Below, one piece after another: positions 45,796-58,080 of a DNA stretch of 64,000 nucleotides. Every line of letters starts with the position of its first letter. Within the stretch, counting starts at the first letter, position 1. The position numbers were made by a program, and so were the translations under genes. The notes under the pieces are model-generated. The model made no database searches, was not told the origin of the DNA, and was given only the letters and a program-made list of their open reading frames with translations. The stretch is from Eucommia ulmoides (Eukaryota > Streptophyta > Magnoliopsida > Garryales > Eucommiaceae), in assembly GCA_016647705.1 (NCBI GenBank), contig CM028335.1, positions 8,776,818 to 8,840,817 of the forward strand, given 5' to 3'.

Positions 45796-45886
45796 AAATA
45801 AAAAGATAAAACAAATTAGGTTGAGTGTTAAAACAACATACTTCTTCTTCCAAAGGAACATGAGAATAAACATTGTTTGACATCAT
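44546..45886 (-). pseudogene. SLF-like F-box gene copy 3 (nearly complete; splice acceptor and stop lesions)
   Basis: Exon 1 (45842-45886, 15 codons) starts MMSNNVYSHVPLEEE and ends at a GTATGT donor. Exon 2 (from 45715) continues WTNIDFHLPEDMLMEILLIL, the F-box, then the associated domain with GLFCVENN, WWNPATREFKPLP, DFGFGLDPSTNLHKVV, DSWRHLKFHFP and YADGVYYWL. Frame is open to an in-frame TAA at 44807-44809 (after VIDWV); the same frame then stays open to 44546 and encodes the C-terminus found in copies 1 and 2. Without that stop the length would be about 404 residues, normal for SLF. The intron acceptor reads CCAA where copy 2 has ACAG. So it has two lesions, one in splicing and one truncating about 87 residues. 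An internal start at 45682 could still yield a 291-residue protein lacking the first F-box residues. Confidence 0.9.
45757..45790. repeat. AT microsatellite inside the SLF copy 3 intron
   Basis: About 16 AT units in the 126-bp intron; copy 2 lacks this expansion. Confidence 0.95.
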
Positions 45887-46560
45887 TGTTATGTATCCAC
45901 TGTATGTATCAATTTTGTGATGCTATGGATTAGATGAGACTCATATATAGTATAATATATATGGCAAATATTTTGAGAATCATGTATAATAATCCCAAAT
46001 GCATGCCATATTTGAAAGCATGATATAAGTAGAATTTTTTTTTATTAACTTTATTTTTTAATTAATTAAATGGATAGTACTGTTGTAGTTATCTATAATA
46101 ATTTTCATTAGATACATAAAATCACAATAGGATTCTACACTATATTAGATTTATTGGGGGAAATTGAGCATAATTTTCAAATCTGAAGATTAATGTGTAA
46201 TAATAATCAATATATCTAAGTATTTACTTTGAAATAATTCAAAAAGTTAAAATTTCAAAATAAAAATTATTTGAGTTTAAACAATATTGTCACTATGTAA
46301 TATGGAGCAATGGATGGAATAATTAAATGGGCAACCCTTTTGTCTCTATTTTTAGTACTTGAGTTTACACCCGTTACTAAACAGATTAAAAAAGTACAAG
46401 AATTTACAAACACCATACTTGTTTAACAAAATTAACCTTGGAACTTCAAAAGACCTTTTTGTTTTATTTTGTTTTTCATATTATAATTTTTGTTTTATTT
46501 TTATTTTTTATTCTGTCACTCATCCTCCTGTTTTGCCAACATATAATATTGATTATTTCT
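45887..46560 (-). repeat. Promoter-side duplication unit of SLF copy 3
   Basis: Matches the 5' flank of SLF copy 2 over at least 550 bases, ending in the segment AACTTCAAAAGACC to CATCCTCCTGTTTTGCC. That last piece recurs again at 58260-58350, beyond the Helitron. No TATA box can be assigned with confidence. Confidence 0.7.
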
Positions 46561-47030
46561 CATAATCAAAATAAAACAAAATTGAATAATAATTGTAAAC
46601 ATACATGAATATTAGGACATGATAATAAAGAACGGTAATCAAATACGTACCTGTTTGGGCTATCGCAGGAGATTGAATCTGTCGCAGCGGATTACTAACT
46701 AGGTCTTCCTCCCTATGATCTAGATTATTGTGGTGGCGGCTCTTAATGGGAAGAAACCTCTTCTATTCTAGATTAGGGAGGGGACCTAGTTATATATACT
46801 AGGGTTTTACGTTGGGCTCTCCCATAACGAGTTTCAACGAAACCTTAAACCTACACTTGCCACTTAACTGGGCTTCTACATAAAAGACGCCACATCGCAA
46901 ATTAAAATATGATCACTTATTATTTGGGCTGCTTAAATAATAGACTATCTATTAACCCGTTTTTGTAAAACAATTAATTCAATTAATATTAGTCCATAAA
47001 AAATATTTCAACATATAATATATATATATA
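46561..47030. other. Intergenic DNA between SLF copy 3 and the Helitron
   Basis: 46650-46900 resembles the 3' part of a copia-type LTR (CTGTTTGGGCTATCGC, GGGCTCTCCCATAACG, ACTAGGGTTTTACG). The rest is A/T-rich, ending in an AT run that served as Helitron target. Confidence 0.4.
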
Positions 47031-47041
47031 CTAGCGTATAA

Positions 47042-47061
47042 CCCGTGCCTGAAGGCACGGG
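47042..47061 (-). other. Helitron 3' subterminal hairpin
   Basis: CCCGTGCC-TGAA-GGCACGGG, an 8-bp perfect GC-rich stem with a 4-base loop, placed a few bases before CTAG on the minus strand. It is the rolling-circle termination signal of Helitrons. Confidence 0.9.
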
Positions 47062-47150
47062 CATAAAACATACATCATTTATTTGAACAATTATATCAAT
47101 TTATTTTATTATTCAACTTTAAAATGTTGCATTAACAGAAACAATTACAG

Positions 47151-50100
47151 TCACAATAATACTTCAGGATAAACAATATTTGTCGTGGATAGAGATTCAT
47201 ATTCGGGAAGAAGTACACTTAATCGATCAAATGATGTACACCTTGATAAGGCCACATATAGTTGACCGTGACTAAAAATCGGTGTAGTCAAATCAACTCC
47301 AACAAATTTCACTGATTGTCCTTGTGATTTATTTATCGTCATAGCATACGCCAAACGAATTGGAAACTGGCGCCTTGTCATTTGAAAAGGAAATTCAGAA
47401 GACGATGGCGTCAAGGATATTCTCGGAATGAACGCCAAATTTCCTGTTTTATCCCCTGTCAATATTCGAGCTTTTATTACACGTAAAGAACACCTGACAA
47501 CCATTAATCGTGTGCTATTACAAAGCCCATCACTTGGTGCGATATTTCTCAACAACATAACTGGATATCCAATTTTCAAATCTAATTTGAACGGAGGTAA
47601 TCCTGGAGGATCTAAGGAATTCAAGTACTCATTAGGATAACGATTTGTAATTTGACGATCGGCTCCATCATCTTCAGACATTTTATCTGCGGCCAGCTAT
47701 GTGATCATTTCTCCGGGAAAAATATTTAAAGCAGCTGAATTAATAGCACTAACATCGTCATTTCTTGCAGAAAGAATAGAACGTTCAGTTAGAAATGTAG
47801 GGGTAACAACACTGGGTATGCCTAGATGTGGATAAACTGAAGATATTAGTTCAACCACATTACGACACTTGTGTATGATTGACGGCAACTGTACGATTTC
47901 ATGCGGATCACTGCCAACCTATTTAAAGAAAAAATAAATGTAAATGAATAATTTAGTATCAAAGCATATATAAGTAATCTATTACAAAATGCTAAAATAT
48001 ATTTAAATGAAATATTACTTGAAGTAAATATCTCGAAAACTCTGCATTTTCAACGTTCCTACTATTTAGGCGCATGTTTAAATTCAAAGTTAAGACATGT
48101 ATATCATTCCAAAGGTACGAACGTCTCAACGATGCTGCCACAATTTGTTGACGGACACCTTTAGGTATAACAGGAAGAATTTGCCGAAAGTCTCCTCCAA
48201 GAACCACCGTGATACCCCCGAATGGATTTGGATTACTGTAAATATCTCGTAGCGTGCGATCCACAGACTCAACGCAGTACTTATGTTGCATCGGAACTTC
48301 ATCCCAAATGATTAACTTTGTCTCTCTAAACAATTCGGCATGCAACGATTGTTTACTGAAATAACAAATTGAATTATCAAGAATATCTAAAGGGATGCGA
48401 AATGTGGAATGTGCAGTTCGACCTCCTTCAAGTAGTAGCGATGCAATACTGGACGATGCCACAGTAATGACAATATGATTGTTACTACGACATTTTGCTG
48501 CTATGGCATTATATAGAAACGTTTTTCCCGTACCAGCACCACTATTCAAAAAAATATTTTTCCTAAATTTCCGAACACTGATGAAGTGATTGATTCGTAT
48601 GCAGCACGTTGGTCTTCATTGAGACGATCAATATTACACTGCACATTCCTTTGTTGTGCTTCACTTTGCATTTGATGATGTTCCCATATCAATCTATTTC
48701 CAACTACCATATTCCAATTCTGGACAGGTTGTGGAATTGAAGGAAAATCTACTAAGCTCTTGCCCGATTCTTGAAGTAATTGATTCAAAAGGTACAAACC
48801 GTAGTCTTTAATCTGTGCCTCGCTTGGGACGGGTATCGAAAACAACGTGCGAACTTTATGTGAGAGATCATCACATATATGCATCCAAAATTGATCCCAC
48901 AATTCACATGGATTTAAAGAGGAGCATTGTGTAAGAATGACGCAAAATAATCTTCTCAGTTGATATCCAATACTCATAATAGACGCCTCTTGAAGACATT
49001 GTATCCATTCACTATCATCTTCCAATAGCCCTCTTGCTACACATGCGGCTTTGAACGTCGCATGTTCAACATTGTTTACAATGCGTAGACACCTAAACGA
49101 TTGCGGCCCTTTGACTACAGTCAATAGTAGATGCAGATAAAATCGTTCACCCGAATTGGGAGGCGCAAAATACATTCTGCCGATGGCAAATCCCCTCTGT
49201 CGTGGCTTCCAAAATTTTTCAGTTTTATTCCAAATAAAATGCTGGGGAAACTCTTGATAAGTATACACACGTGCAGAAGCATGTGCATCACAATATGAAA
49301 AAAATTCTGTTAGAGTCGACTTCTGTGACTGAGCTCGAGAAATGATAGACTCTATTGTTTCAGTAGGATTGAAGATAACCTGATGCATTCCAGGCAAATA
49401 GAGCGCCAATCGAACAACTGTTGGATTCTCATTGTGCAAAGGAAAACTCAACAATCGCCAGGCTGCCTCAGAGGGTCCAATGTATCTTGCATCAAGATAT
49501 TGCTTGATCTCATCCATCATTTCCAAAATCAATATCGTCATATCACCTCCTTTATAAATATACTTGTGGATATATTTGACGCACCTAATCTTAGCGCATA
49601 CTTCAAAATTAATATGACAGTTGAATATCTTGGAAAGGTACGGATTGTATGGGACGACGTCTCTATTATCAACTTGTTGTCCCCTCACGGTATAAATTTT
49701 GCCATTATCACGACGACGGTAAATGGGATATCCATCTGAATCCATCGTTGTATACTCCGCAAAATCTCGTGGATACCTCTTAGTGCATTTGCCGTTCTCC
49801 ATGCACGGGGCTTGACAATTTCGAGCACTACATGGTCCATGAACCATGCATTTTTTTATTGTCTCGAAAAGTTCTGGCTCTTCATTTGGATCTGAAAATT
49901 CAGCACAAATTATTCTGTCTACTTGGTCGCACGTTCGAATTTTATCTTGATTATCAAGAAATATCAATAAGTACATGTGCGGCAGACCTCTTTTCTGGTA
50001 CTCAATTGTAAAAACATGGGCAACTTTTTTTCCAAATACTCGAGTGCTTTCAATCTCTTTCATTAGAGCAATTCTTTTTAACTCGAAAACGCGAGCAATT

Positions 50101-53100
50101 AAGTCTGGACGGTCAGTTGGTTGTTGATGAGGCAATAAAGCTTCAGTGATTTCTGTCCAAGTTGGATTTGCAGTCATGGTAAGAAACACATTAGGGTGAT
50201 GGTGGTACCGGGTTATGGCCATTGAATCTTGGAATATTTCAAACATATGTCTTGGACTACCAATAAAAGATGATGGAAAAATCATTCGTTGACCTATTTG
50301 ATTAGGTTTCATCCCATCTAATGCCACATCAGTAAGACTTTGATAGAGTTCACTACGAAGATTTGGTTGATGTTGCCTAAAGTAATTCAACCTATTTTGC
50401 TCGGTCGCAGCCCAAGCATCTACCAAGAACTCTTGAAATAATTTTCCTCCCCTTAAAATTGTCGAATACTCTGCCGGCCTTTCAAAAATACGGTAGCTAT
50501 AAAATTGCATTTGAGTTAGTCGAGCGTTTGTGTGTCGACCGTGACTCACATCCCACTGCCTAAATTCAGGCTCCCATCCAAGCTCACCAAAAGGGAACAA
50601 CAAAACGTAATGCAATGGTAGATAAGTAGGATGGCATTCATTAATTTTCATTAGTTCATTTTTCCTTCTTAAATGTATAACAATATCTCTCATCGCGCTA
50701 GTTTGGGTTCCATCCCCCGGTAATATGACGGCCACGTCATCAGTTGTCGGCAAATTATATCGCCGACGATCGGTAGATGCTGTGTAGTGAAGAAAAGTAG
50801 GCAACGTTTGTTGTTCCAAATCCAATTGATTTAAAATCGCAAACGCTTAACAAAATTTATCTACGAATGCATTATGTTGCAACAATGTATCTTGAATAGT
50901 TTGCAAAACATCTGTTCTCAAATGAGGATTTCTACGGCTTCTCACGCCAAAAGCGAAATCAGGATCGTAGATGTACAACTGAGAATAAATGGCATCTTGT
51001 CCCGGTTCTGGGATTAATGCTCCTGTCCGATGACGCAACTCTCCATGTATAGTAAACGTTGTTGGGCCTCTTCCGGAAAACAGCCTTGTATCCAAGTTGG
51101 TACCGAGGCTTGTAAAAGCATTGCTTGTATTGTACTCTCTAGCATAATGTCGGAATGATTTTGATCTATCATCATTACCATCATATAACGCTTTAATTTG
51201 CGGAGAAGGTGTGAGAAGTAATGGAAGCCTAACTTTCCCTTGTAAGCAACATGTACCGAAGAGAGGACGTCGTTCGGATGATCTTGCTAATCTCTCATCC
51301 ATCCAGTGTAACGCAGAACAATGAGGGCACATGACATTCATTCTACCAAGCAAGTGTCGATTTTCACTTGTATGAACATCACGGTCGGCAGTTGGATTGT
51401 TGAACTCGTCAATATCTTGATTATCGTAAAACTCATCATTGGTAGTATTTGGCGGCCTACATTTGATAAATAACAAAATTATTATGTAGATTCTAACAAC
51501 ATATTTGTGAATGCCGTATCTAATTAGATGAATAAGATAAAAAAGAAACTCACCATCTACTCCCAGAAGGTAGATTTGTTTCTTCAACTGTTACGGTCGA
51601 GCTTTCATTAAGGTTCGTGGAAACAAAAGCTTCTTGGTTACTGCACGCAGAAGGGCATGCATCATCAATTATACCAAGAGAATGAGGAATCAGATTTGTA
51701 ACCATCCCATCGTCAACAGATGAATTTCCTGCATGTTCAGTATCTTGATTCTGGGTAAGGTATTGATTTGTTGAAGCTGACCTATAGTTAGCAAATATTA
51801 AATTTTACACATCAAACACTTTTAAACATTTAATACTTAATAACATGAATAATGAATTAGTATAATACCTTATACCAGGCAATACAATTGGTTCATCAAC
51901 TTCAGGCATTGAGCATTCATTCGGAGTTACGGTAACAAATGTTTCAGTAAGATTACGTGAAAAAGGCAAATTTGATTCAACAATAGAATTCATTTGATTA
52001 GCCACGGACGATGGAGTAGTGTGATCCCTAAGGAGGTCCACAATTCCAGGGGTACATGGACTCGTAATCACTGATGGCCCACATGATTGTACAATCATTC
52101 TCTGTTGTAGTAGAGGCTGAGATGATTCTTCAAGTAGTCTTCTATTCATTTCTAAATGTTGACTATTCTGAATATGTTGTTGACCGGATCTCTCTCGTTC
52201 TCTTCGTGCTCGTTGAGCTAGAACACGTTTCGATATGCCGTTGTTGTTGGGTGCTATACATTTAGGAAGTGTAATTGTTTGCTCAACGTCCAACGTTGAA
52301 CGACTGTTGGGTATTGTGGATACAAACATTTCAGTAAGATTTGATGGGGACATCAAATTGGCCTCAAAAGTAGAATCCCTTTCGTTTTCCATTACTGGAG
52401 AAGAAACTTGATCACTGAGAATTATAGGGGTATATCGACTTGTGCTTGATGATGACATAGAAACTGTTGTAACCATTCTTCGCTTCGGCATAGGCTCTGA
52501 TGATTCTCCCAAAAATGGCTGACCTCCTTCCAGGCATTCACGATTATCTTTATTGAAGCGATCATACCGCTCCCGGTCAACTCTTTCCCGTTCTCTTCGT
52601 TCTCGTTGAGCTAGAGCCCGTTTCGATACATCGTTCTTGTTAGATGCTATATATTCAGAAGGTATAATTGTTTGCTCAACCCCCGTTGAGCGACTGTTAG
52701 GTGTTGTGGACACAAACGACTGACCTCCTTCCATAGGGCCATCACATATATCCCGATCAGCTCTCTCCCGTTCTCTTCGTTCTAGTTGAGCCACAGAACG
52801 TCTTGACACATCGTTTGTGCTAGATGTTCTGGCAATGTTACCTGTGCGGGATCTTCCACCTTCTTGACATTCTAGAATCGGACGACTAAACCTCTCTCGT
52901 TCTCTTTGCATTCGTTGGGATATAGCAGATTTTGATATGACGTTATCATTGAATACCTAGAGAGAATATGAGGTTGAATCTTCAATTTTCTAGATCGAAT
53001 AAATGAAAAAGAACAGTGGAGGACAGTGTGACAAAGTACGAACTAAAATTGGTACTAAATGATAAAACAGTGATAATTAAAACTAAAAATTAATTAACCT

Positions 53101-53202
53101 TACTAATTAGATACATACCACATTGCTACTGATGTTCCCCTTTTCACTTTTTTCTTTCCCTCTACTATTTGAAGTAGAATTTTTATTTGACTTGTCATCC
53201 AT
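47151..53202 (-). pseudogene. Helitron Rep/helicase gene, multi-exon, inactivated
   Basis: Exon 1 (53119-53202) starts MDDKSNKNSTSNSRGKEK. Exon 2 (from 52956 to about 51869) carries basic AQRERRERER repeats; further exons lie at about 51553-51780 and from about 51458. The Helitron N-terminal and Rep domain spans 48546-50825 (HHHPNVFLTMTANPTW, RGLPHMYLLIF, QYLDARY). The Pif1-type helicase follows: [11 protein letters not shown] (Walker A), IIWDEVPM (Walker B), [13 protein letters not shown], and at the end [13 protein letters not shown] and YVALSRC. Lesions: in-frame TAA at 50847-50849; second His of the catalytic HUH motif replaced by Tyr (49971-49973); one base lost in a T run near 48549, just before Walker A; TAG at 47697-47699. 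Introns interrupt 47923-47995 and elsewhere. Confidence 0.92.
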
Positions 53203-53623
53203 TGCCTAATTTTTTTCCTTGAAAAAATAAAAATAAAAATTCAATGCAAAATAAATGATAAACTAAAATTATATTATGAGCTTAAAAAATAAATTGTAAG
53301 ATTTACATATTAATTAACAATTAACAAAAGCAAGAGAACAATAAAGACAGAAACATATATAATATTAAATCCATCACATTAAGACAATTTTTGTTGAATA
53401 TAACAAAGTAAAACAATCAATCATATTACAAAATACAAAATGTATATCATGAATACAAAATACATTCAAAATATATTTTCAACAACCGAAGAGAAAAAAT
53501 AGACTTGACGCGGTAACCCTACAAAAGGAAAAGAAAGAAAAAAATATATTAGATATAAAATATACAAAATGTATATCAAGAATACAAATTATATTAAAAA
53601 TTATTTATACCTTAAAAAACAGT

Positions 53624-54148
53624 TTACGGCACAACTTCATTACTTTGGTTTCCAATTTGTAGCTGAACCTCGTATTCCTCCAGTGCCTTTAAGCCAATTT
53701 GGTCGTCCTCGATGCTCTCTAACAAAGTTCCTAATGCTCTTAGGTTTAAGAGTTCTTTCTTTAAGGCTCTATGAACTCTAACTCTAGGCCAAGATTTCGG
53801 TAGAGTACGCACTATTACATACACCAACACTGCCCAGTTTGGTTGAAACCCCTTACGTTTTAGGTGGTAGTACAGGCGCTCTTTTCTAAGTACATGCATT
53901 CTAACACTCTCTTTTTCATTCATTTTTCCTCTTTCAAATTCTCTCCATAATGGATGTACATCTCGTTTAGCCTCTTCTAAAAATTGTACAAATTCAAAGG
54001 CAGTAAGAGGCCGATGATTTTCAAATATATTCTTTGTCGCCACATCCCAATTTGATGGTAAACCATCAACAATTTGGTTCATTATGTCTCTCTCACTAAT
54101 TTTGTACCTATAATTCTGCAAAATTCTAGCACTTTCTATTTTATTCAT
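53624..54148 (-). CDS. 174-codon ORF inside the Helitron, function unknown
   Basis: The frame begins MNKIESARILQNYRYKISER and contains DGLPSNWDVATKNIF, LTAFEFVQFLEEAKRD and an Arg/Lys-rich middle, ending NQSNEVVP. Composition is protein-like (balanced charged helix-type residues), but I recognise no domain. It lies upstream of, and on the same strand as, the Rep/helicase, where plant Helitrons may carry RPA-like or captured genes. It is not RPA by eye. It could be a captured exon or an accessory protein. Confidence 0.4.
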   Translation of the reverse strand: MNKIESARILQNYRYKISERDIMNQIVDGLPSNWDVATKNIFENHRPLTAFEFVQFLEEAKRDVHPLWREFERGKMNEKESVRMHVLRKERLYYHLKRKGFQPNWAVLVYVIVRTLPKSWPRVRVHRALKKELLNLRALGTLLESIEDDQIGLKALEEYEVQLQIGNQSNEVVP

Positions 54149-54289
54149 TCCATATTCTCTAACGGGACAACTTTATAAATAAAGTTTCTCGTAAAAGAAT
54201 TGTTTTTCCTTACGCAACTTTAATCTGGTACTCGTTCTCAATACGATAGGGGGTCGTACCATATTGCCTGAGATTGAAGGATATAAATA

Positions 54290-54660
54290 ACACATAAGGC
54301 AAACACTAAACTAAAACACTTAACAAACGTTAAACAGAACAAAAATAGAATAAATTTCAGGAACCCAAAAATAATATGTCTCGATAGTGTTCCCTATTTC
54401 TTTTTAAGCGTTTCTGTTGTAAGAACAAACCTAAGCAAACAGAACATAAACAGAAACACTAAATTGAAACATAAATTAAGAACACAATTAACACAGTTTA
54501 CTAATTCTCTTCATAGAGTGTTTATGTTCTAAGAAGAAACTAAACTAAAACACTTAACAAATGCTAAACAGGAAAAAAAAAATAGAACAAATTTCAGGAA
54601 CCAAAAAATAATATGTTTCGATAGTGTTCCCTATTTCTTTTTAAGCGTTTCTGTTCTAAC
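54290..54660. repeat. Direct duplication of about 130 bp inside the Helitron
   Basis: ACTAAACTAAAACACTTAAC, then TTTCAGGAAC, AATAATATGT(C/T)TCGATAG and TTTTTAAGCGTTTCTGTT occur at about 54307-54420 and 54538-54655, spaced about 235 bases. Confidence 0.85.
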
Positions 54661-54727
54661 GCACTTTGCGAATTGAATGTTATAGGCCCCATTTGTGTTA
54701 TAGGAGTATGAGAATTGGATGTGTATG

Positions 54728-54750
54728 TATATATATATATATATATACAC

Positions 54751-54804
<54 letters not shown>

Positions 54805-54805
54805 T
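54728..54805. repeat. AT and AC microsatellite
   Basis: AT units, AC units and AT units in succession; produces a spurious Tyr/Ile frame. Confidence 0.95.
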
Positions 54806-55104
54806 CATTCAACCCACAGTTCAATAATTTTTTGCGAGTCCAATAAGTCTGTCGAGTGTTCAAAGTTACTATATATCGTAAAACTTACTGCAATTTTGAT
54901 AAATTATAGGGTTTTCTGTTATAATCTTTCCTAAATTTTGCAATTCACTTATTCATCGAACCTCACTCAGTACAATTTTTTTTTAGAAGTTCAATAATAT
55001 TGTCAAATGTCCAAAATCACTATACGTCATAAAATTTACTACAATTGCATTTTAGGATTTTTTTTGCCATAACCTTAATTTTTTCAATTTACTATTCATT
55101 CATC

Positions 55105-55512
55105 CCATTTGGTTAGTGTTAACTGTTTCTGCTCCTAGAAAACTTTGTTTCTGTTATTTCTGTTTCTGTTTCTGTTTTTTATTTTTTATTTTCCAATTTT
55201 CACCACCACCATCACCACCCGCTGACCACCGTCATCCCCTTGGCCACCACCACCCCCCGACCACCATACATTTAAAGGAAAAAAAAAAAGAACAAATGCC
55301 GCAACCAAACAGGTTTTTTGTTTTTGTTCTTATAAATGAAAAGAAACAATGGTCATTATCAAACATGAACAGAAACAAAAAACAGGAACAAAAACAGAAA
55401 CAGTACGAACAAAAACAGAAATAGTTAACAGAAACAGAAACAGGAAACAGAAACAGAAACAGAAACAATTCATAAACAGAAACAGAAACAGTAACCGAAA
55501 CCAAATGCTACC
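55105..55512. mobile_element. MITE-like inverted repeat inside the Helitron
   Basis: The left end CATTTGGTTAGTGTTAACTG, continuing TTTCTG, is mirrored at the right by CAGTAACCGAAACCAAATGC. The tips (TTTGGTTnnnGTTAnCTGTTTCTG) recall the Harbinger-type MITE at 6352-6912 (TTTGGTAACCGTTTCTGTTT). No target duplication is clear. Confidence 0.5.
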
Positions 55513-57420
55513 TTGCGAGGAGCGGGAAGAAAAAAGCAAAACACTGGGAACAGTAAAGAACTGTTCCTAGATTTCCATTTCAAGTTTTCTGGGAACAAAA
55601 CCATATAGGAAAGTGAAAAAATAGAATAAATTTCCATTTCAAGTTTTCAAGAACAAACGTTAAACAGAAAAAAAATTCATAAACAGAACAGAAACAGAAA
55701 CCGAAACAAAAAACAGAAACATTTGGTTAGTGTTAACTGTTTCTGTTCTGATTTAGTGTTTCTGTTTTAGTGTTTCTGGGAACAAAACCATTTCAAGTTT
55801 TCAAGAACAAACGTTAAACAGAACATAAACAATGAACACAAACCTAAACTAATCTATACAATGAAGAACGATTGAGAATTTCAAATGAAAAAAAAAATCA
55901 TGTAAACCGAAAGCTGTAATTATTAGACTAAAACAAAAACCGAAACCATGTTTTAGTGTTTCTGTTTTAGTGTTTCTGGGAACAAAACCATTTCAAGTTT
56001 TCAAGAACAAACGTTAAATAGAATATAAACAATGAACATAAACAATGAACAAAAACCTTATTCCAAATCCCTCGAGCTCTCTCTCTATCAAGCGAGTTAT
56101 AGGCTTTATTGCATCCAAGACAATCAGAATACAATTGCACGTCCTCGCTTTACTGATAACCTGTATTGCAAAACGCGCAATTGAAAACTAAGAATCAGGG
56201 AAGAAACCGAAACCAAAACCAAAACCGTCTAAGCCCTAATCCCTGTTTCTGTTTCTGTTATAGGCCCCCAATTCAAATGAAAAAAAAAATGAACAGAGCA
56301 TGAACAATCAGAAGTTGTAACTAAAACAGAAACCGAAACCAAAACCACAGAACATGAACATAGCATGAACAATCACTCGGATTAGGGCTACCTTCACCGT
56401 ATTGAGAATTTCAAATGAAAAAAACAATGAACAGAAAACAGAAACCGAAACAGAAACCACGTTGCAAAAGGCGCAATTCAAAACTAAGAATCAGGGAACA
56501 GAGAATCATTCTGTTTCTGTTTCTGTTTTCTGTTACATGAAAAAAAAATTCATGTAAACCGAAAAATCATGTAAACAGAAACCAAAACAGAAACCACAAA
56601 ACTAAATTGCCGATATAGGAAGTGTGCCCTTGAAATCGCCAATAATCGTGATTTAACAGTACTTGTTGAATTAAACACCACCTTAAGAACATAAATTTTA
56701 AACATAGGAATGAAACAGAAACCGAAACCGAAACCATAGGAATGAAATAGAAATAGAACACTGAAACAGAAACCGAAACCGAAACCATAGGAATGAAACA
56801 GAAACAGAACACTGAAACAGAAACAAAAATCGTGATTTACATGTTTAACAGTACTTGTTGAATTAAACGCCACCTTAAGAACAAAAATTTTAAACATAAC
56901 GCCACCTTAAGAACAGAAATTTTAAACATAGGAATGAAACAGAAACCGAAACCGAAACCATAGGAATGAAACAGAAACAGAACACTGAAACAGAAACAGA
57001 AACCGAAACCAAAACCGGTGAGAAAAAAATCATGTAAACCGAAAACAACCCCCACAGAACATGAAGAAGAGCACTCGGATTAGGGATACCTTCACCGTCC
57101 AAGATTGACTGAAACAGAAACCCTTGCTTGACCAAAACAGAAACCGTTTTCAGTGACCTCAGTCTGCAACTCTTGCTGCATCTACGCAACCCTGTAAGCG
57201 AAACCCATATCAATATTTAAGAATTTCAAACGATTGAGAATTTTTCAAACGGATTGAGAATTTCAAACGGATTGAGAATTTCAATACGGATAACGATTGA
57301 ACAGAAACCAAACAGAACATGAAGAAGAGCACTCGGATTAGGGATACCTTCACCGTCCAAGCTTGACTGAAACAGAAACCGAAACCAAAACCAAATGCTA
57401 CCTTGCGAGGGTTTTATAGA
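55340..57420. repeat. GAAACAGAAACCGAAACC minisatellite region
   Basis: Imperfect (GAAACA/GAAACC)n tracts alternate with repeated longer modules: ATAGGAATGAAACAGAAACC, AACACTGAAACAGAAAC, TTTAACAGTACTTGTTGAA, ACCTTCACCGTCCAAG and AATGCTACCTTGCGAGG. Several modules occur two to four times, so the tail of the Helitron has grown by local duplication. Phe/Cys-rich frames here are artefacts. Confidence 0.85.
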
Positions 57421-57780
57421 TGCGAGGGGCGATTCCATTAGGGCACGGAAAACAGAAATCCGATTAGGACACGGAGAAGCGGAGAAGCGGTGAACGACAG
57501 CTACAGGTCTATCAGAGTAGGGAGGCGACGGCGACTGCTTGACGGTAAGGGTCTCTCTGCTTAGGCTCTGCGGCTCTCCAAATTGACGGTAAGGTAAGAA
57601 GGTAAGGGTCTCTCTCTCTCTGCTTTTGACGGTAAGGTAAGGGTCTCTCTCTTAGGCTCTGTTTTTTCTCTTTTTTTTTTTTTTTTTTGATAAATTGATG
57701 GTAAGGGTCTCAGAGGTCTCACAGTGTAGGGTGGCGACGGGATGGGAGGTCTCAGAGGTCTCAGATTATATAATCTATAA

Positions 57781-57824
<44 letters not shown>

Positions 57825-58080
57825 TAGATTTTCTTTTCTCTTATATTATATATTATATTATATTATAGATTATAGATTGTGTATAGATTGTGTATTATTA
57901 TAGATAATAGATATATATAATAGATTAATAGATTATAGATTGTGTATAGATTGTGTATTATTATAGATAATAGATTAATAGATTATATATATTAATAGAT
58001 TATAGATTATAATATATATAGATGTTGTATATATCAAAAGACATCCAACGGTTACGAATATCTAGAGACATCGGACGGCT
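57421..58080. repeat. Helitron 5' region: GGTAAGGGTCTCTCTC repeats and TATAGATTA tracts
   Basis: GACGGTAAGGTAAG and GGGTCTCTCT recur between 57540 and 57710. An AT microsatellite at 57786-57818 and tandem ATAGATTGTGTATAGATTGT tracts to 58020 follow, ending at the conserved 5' Helitron terminus. Confidence 0.75.

Noticed and set aside
55116-57055. Phe/Cys/Val-rich repeated frames that look like membrane proteins
   Set aside because: Translation of GTTTCTGTTTCTG minisatellite tracts in the Helitron tail.
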